Below, one piece after another: positions 6,349-7,721 of a stretch of DNA of 7,721 bases. Origin of the DNA: Erythrobacter sp. UBA2510 (GTDB lineage: Bacteria; Pseudomonadota; Alphaproteobacteria; Sphingomonadales; Sphingomonadaceae); contig DDNW01000091.1 in the NCBI GenBank assembly GCA_002341345.1, positions 328-8,048 of the forward strand. The letters are read 5' to 3'. A program made the translations under genes and the position numbers. Positions within the stretch are counted from its first letter, which is position 1. Each line of letters begins with the position of its first letter. The notes beneath the pieces are model-generated. The model was not told where the DNA came from and did no database searches. It was given only the letters and a program-made list of their open reading frames with translations.

Positions 6349-7575
6349 TCAAAGGTCGATCAGCATCCGCATCGGATCTTCAATCGCTTCCTTCATGATC
6401 TTGAGCGCGGTCACCGCCTCGCGCCCGTCGATGATCCGGTGATCGTAAGAGAGCGCGATATACATCATCGGCCGGATCACGACCTCGCCATTGATCGCGA
6501 CCGGGCGGTCCTCGATCCGGTGCAGGCCGAGTACGGCGGACTGCGGCGGGTTGATGATCGGCGTCGACATCAGCGAACCGAACACGCCGCCGTTGGAGAT
6601 GGTGAAGGTACCGCCCTTCATGTCGTCCATGGTCAGCGTGCCGTCCTTCGCCTTCTTGCCGAAATCGGCGATGGCGAGTTCGACCTCGGCAAAGCTCATG
6701 CTTTCCACATTGCGGACCACCGGCACGACGAGGCCATTGGGCGCACTGACCGCGACCGAGAGATCGACGAAATCGTGGTAGAGGATCTCGTCGCCTTCGA
6801 CCTGCGCATTGACCGAGGGGACGTCCTTCAGCGCCAGGCATGCGGCCTTGGCAAAGAACGACATGAAACCCAGCTTGATGCCGTGCTTCTTGGCGAACAT
6901 GTCCTTGTAGGCTTCGCGCGCTTCGATCACGGCAGTCATGTCGACGTCGTTGAAGGTGGTGAGCAGTGCGGCCGTGTCCTGCGCGCTCTTCAGGCGCTTG
7001 GCGATGGTCTGGCGCAGGCGCGTCATCTTGACCCGCTCGACGCGGCGCTCGCCAGCGGCGGGGGCAGAGGCGGCAGGAGCAGCTGGGGCAGGCGCAGTTG
7101 CGGCGGGCGCAGGGCCACCGTCCTTCTTCGCCTTAGCCGCGGCCAGCACGTCTTCCTTGGTCAGGCGGCCGTCCTTGCCGGTGCCCTTGATCGCGGTCGG
7201 GTCGAGCCCGGCCTCAAGCACGGCGCGGCGCACGGCGGGTGACATCACGACCTCGCCGCTGTCACCGACGGGAGCCTCGGCAGCCGGGGCCGCAGCCGTA
7301 TCGGCCTTTGCGGCGGCTGGCTTGGCGCCTGCGCCGTCGCCTTCCTCGACCAGCGCGATAACCGCGCCGACTTCGACCGTGTCACCGACGGCGGCTTTGT
7401 GCTCGCTCAGGATGCCGGCGACCGGCGAGGGCACTTCGATCGCGACCTTGTCGGTTTCCAGACTTGCAATCGGTTCGTCCGCAGCAACGGCCTCGCCCGG
7501 CTGCTTCAACCATTCGCCCACCGTTCCTTCGGTGACTGACTCGCCCAGTACGGGGACCTTGACTTCAATCGACAT
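6349..7575 (-). CDS. odhB: dihydrolipoyllysine-residue succinyltransferase, E2 of 2-oxoglutarate dehydrogenase
   Basis: This 408-residue E2 (also called sucB) moves the succinyl group from E1-bound thiamine diphosphate to CoA and forms the core of the complex. The lipoyl domain (2-76) carries the lipoylated lysine K43 in [12 protein letters not shown]. An Ala/Pro linker leads to the peripheral subunit-binding domain (110-147, [14 protein letters not shown] to GRLTKEDVL), then a second linker (148-175). The catalytic domain (177-408) has the active-site motif [12 protein letters not shown] with H379 and D383. The [10 protein letters not shown] segment near residue 220 and the single lipoyl domain favour a succinyl- over an acetyltransferase, as does sucA upstream. 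GAGGAA (7584-7589, minus strand) precedes the ATG. The gap from sucA is only 26 nt, so the two are translated from one message. Confidence 0.97.
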   Translation of the reverse strand: MSIEVKVPVLGESVTEGTVGEWLKQPGEAVAADEPIASLETDKVAIEVPSPVAGILSEHKAAVGDTVEVGAVIALVEEGDGAGAKPAAAKADTAAAPAAEAPVGDSGEVVMSPAVRRAVLEAGLDPTAIKGTGKDGRLTKEDVLAAAKAKKDGGPAPAATAPAPAAPAASAPAAGERRVERVKMTRLRQTIAKRLKSAQDTAALLTTFNDVDMTAVIEAREAYKDMFAKKHGIKLGFMSFFAKAACLALKDVPSVNAQVEGDEILYHDFVDLSVAVSAPNGLVVPVVRNVESMSFAEVELAIADFGKKAKDGTLTMDDMKGGTFTISNGGVFGSLMSTPIINPPQSAVLGLHRIEDRPVAINGEVVIRPMMYIALSYDHRIIDGREAVTALKIMKEAIEDPMRMLIDL

Positions 7576-7601
7576 GGCTTTGATTCCTCAGGCCGTCAGT
7601 T

Positions 7602-7721
7602 CTATTTCTTGCGTTTCGCGGCAGTGCCGCGCGCCTTGGCACCGCCATCGGACAGGCCCAGCGCGATGGAGACGAGCGCCTCCTGCTGAACCTGGTGACG
7701 GCTGGCGAAGCCCGTGGCGGG
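7602..7721 (-). CDS. sucA: 2-oxoglutarate dehydrogenase E1 component, C-terminal fragment
   Basis: This is the last 39 codons and TAG stop of the E1 gene, which enters from the right edge. E1 is the thiamine diphosphate enzyme that decarboxylates 2-oxoglutarate and reductively succinylates the E2 lipoyl arm. The fragment reads PATGFASRHQVQQEALVSIA, corresponding to the conserved SPATGxxxxHxxEQxxLV end of SucA proteins. A basic tail ending KRKK extends beyond it. It is followed 26 nt later by odhB on the same strand, the usual sucA-sucB pair. The catalytic domains are outside the window. Confidence 0.93.
   Translation of the reverse strand, partial: PATGFASRHQVQQEALVSIALGLSDGGAKARGTAAKRKK

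Overview
The window is ordinary GC-rich chromosome from an alphaproteobacterium, most likely a member of the Sphingomonadales (Erythrobacteraceae or Sphingomonadaceae). Three things point there: the ribosomal-protein/RNA-polymerase alpha gene order with an acidic C-terminal extension on L17, the sucA-odhB-lpdA order, and a pair of inverted repeats between odhB and lpdA whose core (GTTCG-N3-TGAGC-N-TGTCGAA) I recall as a dispersed repeat of sphingomonad genomes. The order-level call is inference; genus cannot be named.

Left part, + strand (1-1874): the tail of the alpha operon. It holds the last 25 codons of rpsK (ribosomal protein S11), rpoA (RNA polymerase alpha subunit) and rplQ (ribosomal protein L17), closed by a strong intrinsic terminator with a GCGA tetraloop. 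Both spacers (rpsK-rpoA and rpoA-rplQ) are 125 nt and carry hairpins that may act in attenuation or mRNA processing.

Middle part, + strand (1875-3674): two tandem genes for secreted proteins of unknown function. They share a layout (signal peptide, small hydrophobic Gly/Ala segment, Arg/Asp/Tyr-rich stretch, C-terminal domain with exactly two cysteines) and look like diverged paralogues. Their upstream regions are unusually structured: TGAAC/GTTCA half-sites plus a leader hairpin touching the ribosome binding site before the first, and a 76-nt interrupted hairpin plus a 12-bp hairpin before the second. This is the least explained part of the window.

Right part, - strand (3671-7721): reading right to left, the sucA 3' end (2-oxoglutarate dehydrogenase E1), odhB (E2 succinyltransferase), an inverted repeat pair, lpdA (E3 dihydrolipoyl dehydrogenase), a VOC/glyoxalase-fold protein and a two-helix PepSY membrane protein. 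SucA, OdhB and LpdA together form the 2-oxoglutarate dehydrogenase complex of the TCA cycle. The last two genes are tightly spaced behind lpdA and may be co-transcribed. The PepSY gene converges on the second secreted-protein gene with the stop codons overlapping by three bases.

I see no mobile element, CRISPR array, tRNA, rRNA or defence system. No gene-free stretch exceeds 300 bases.
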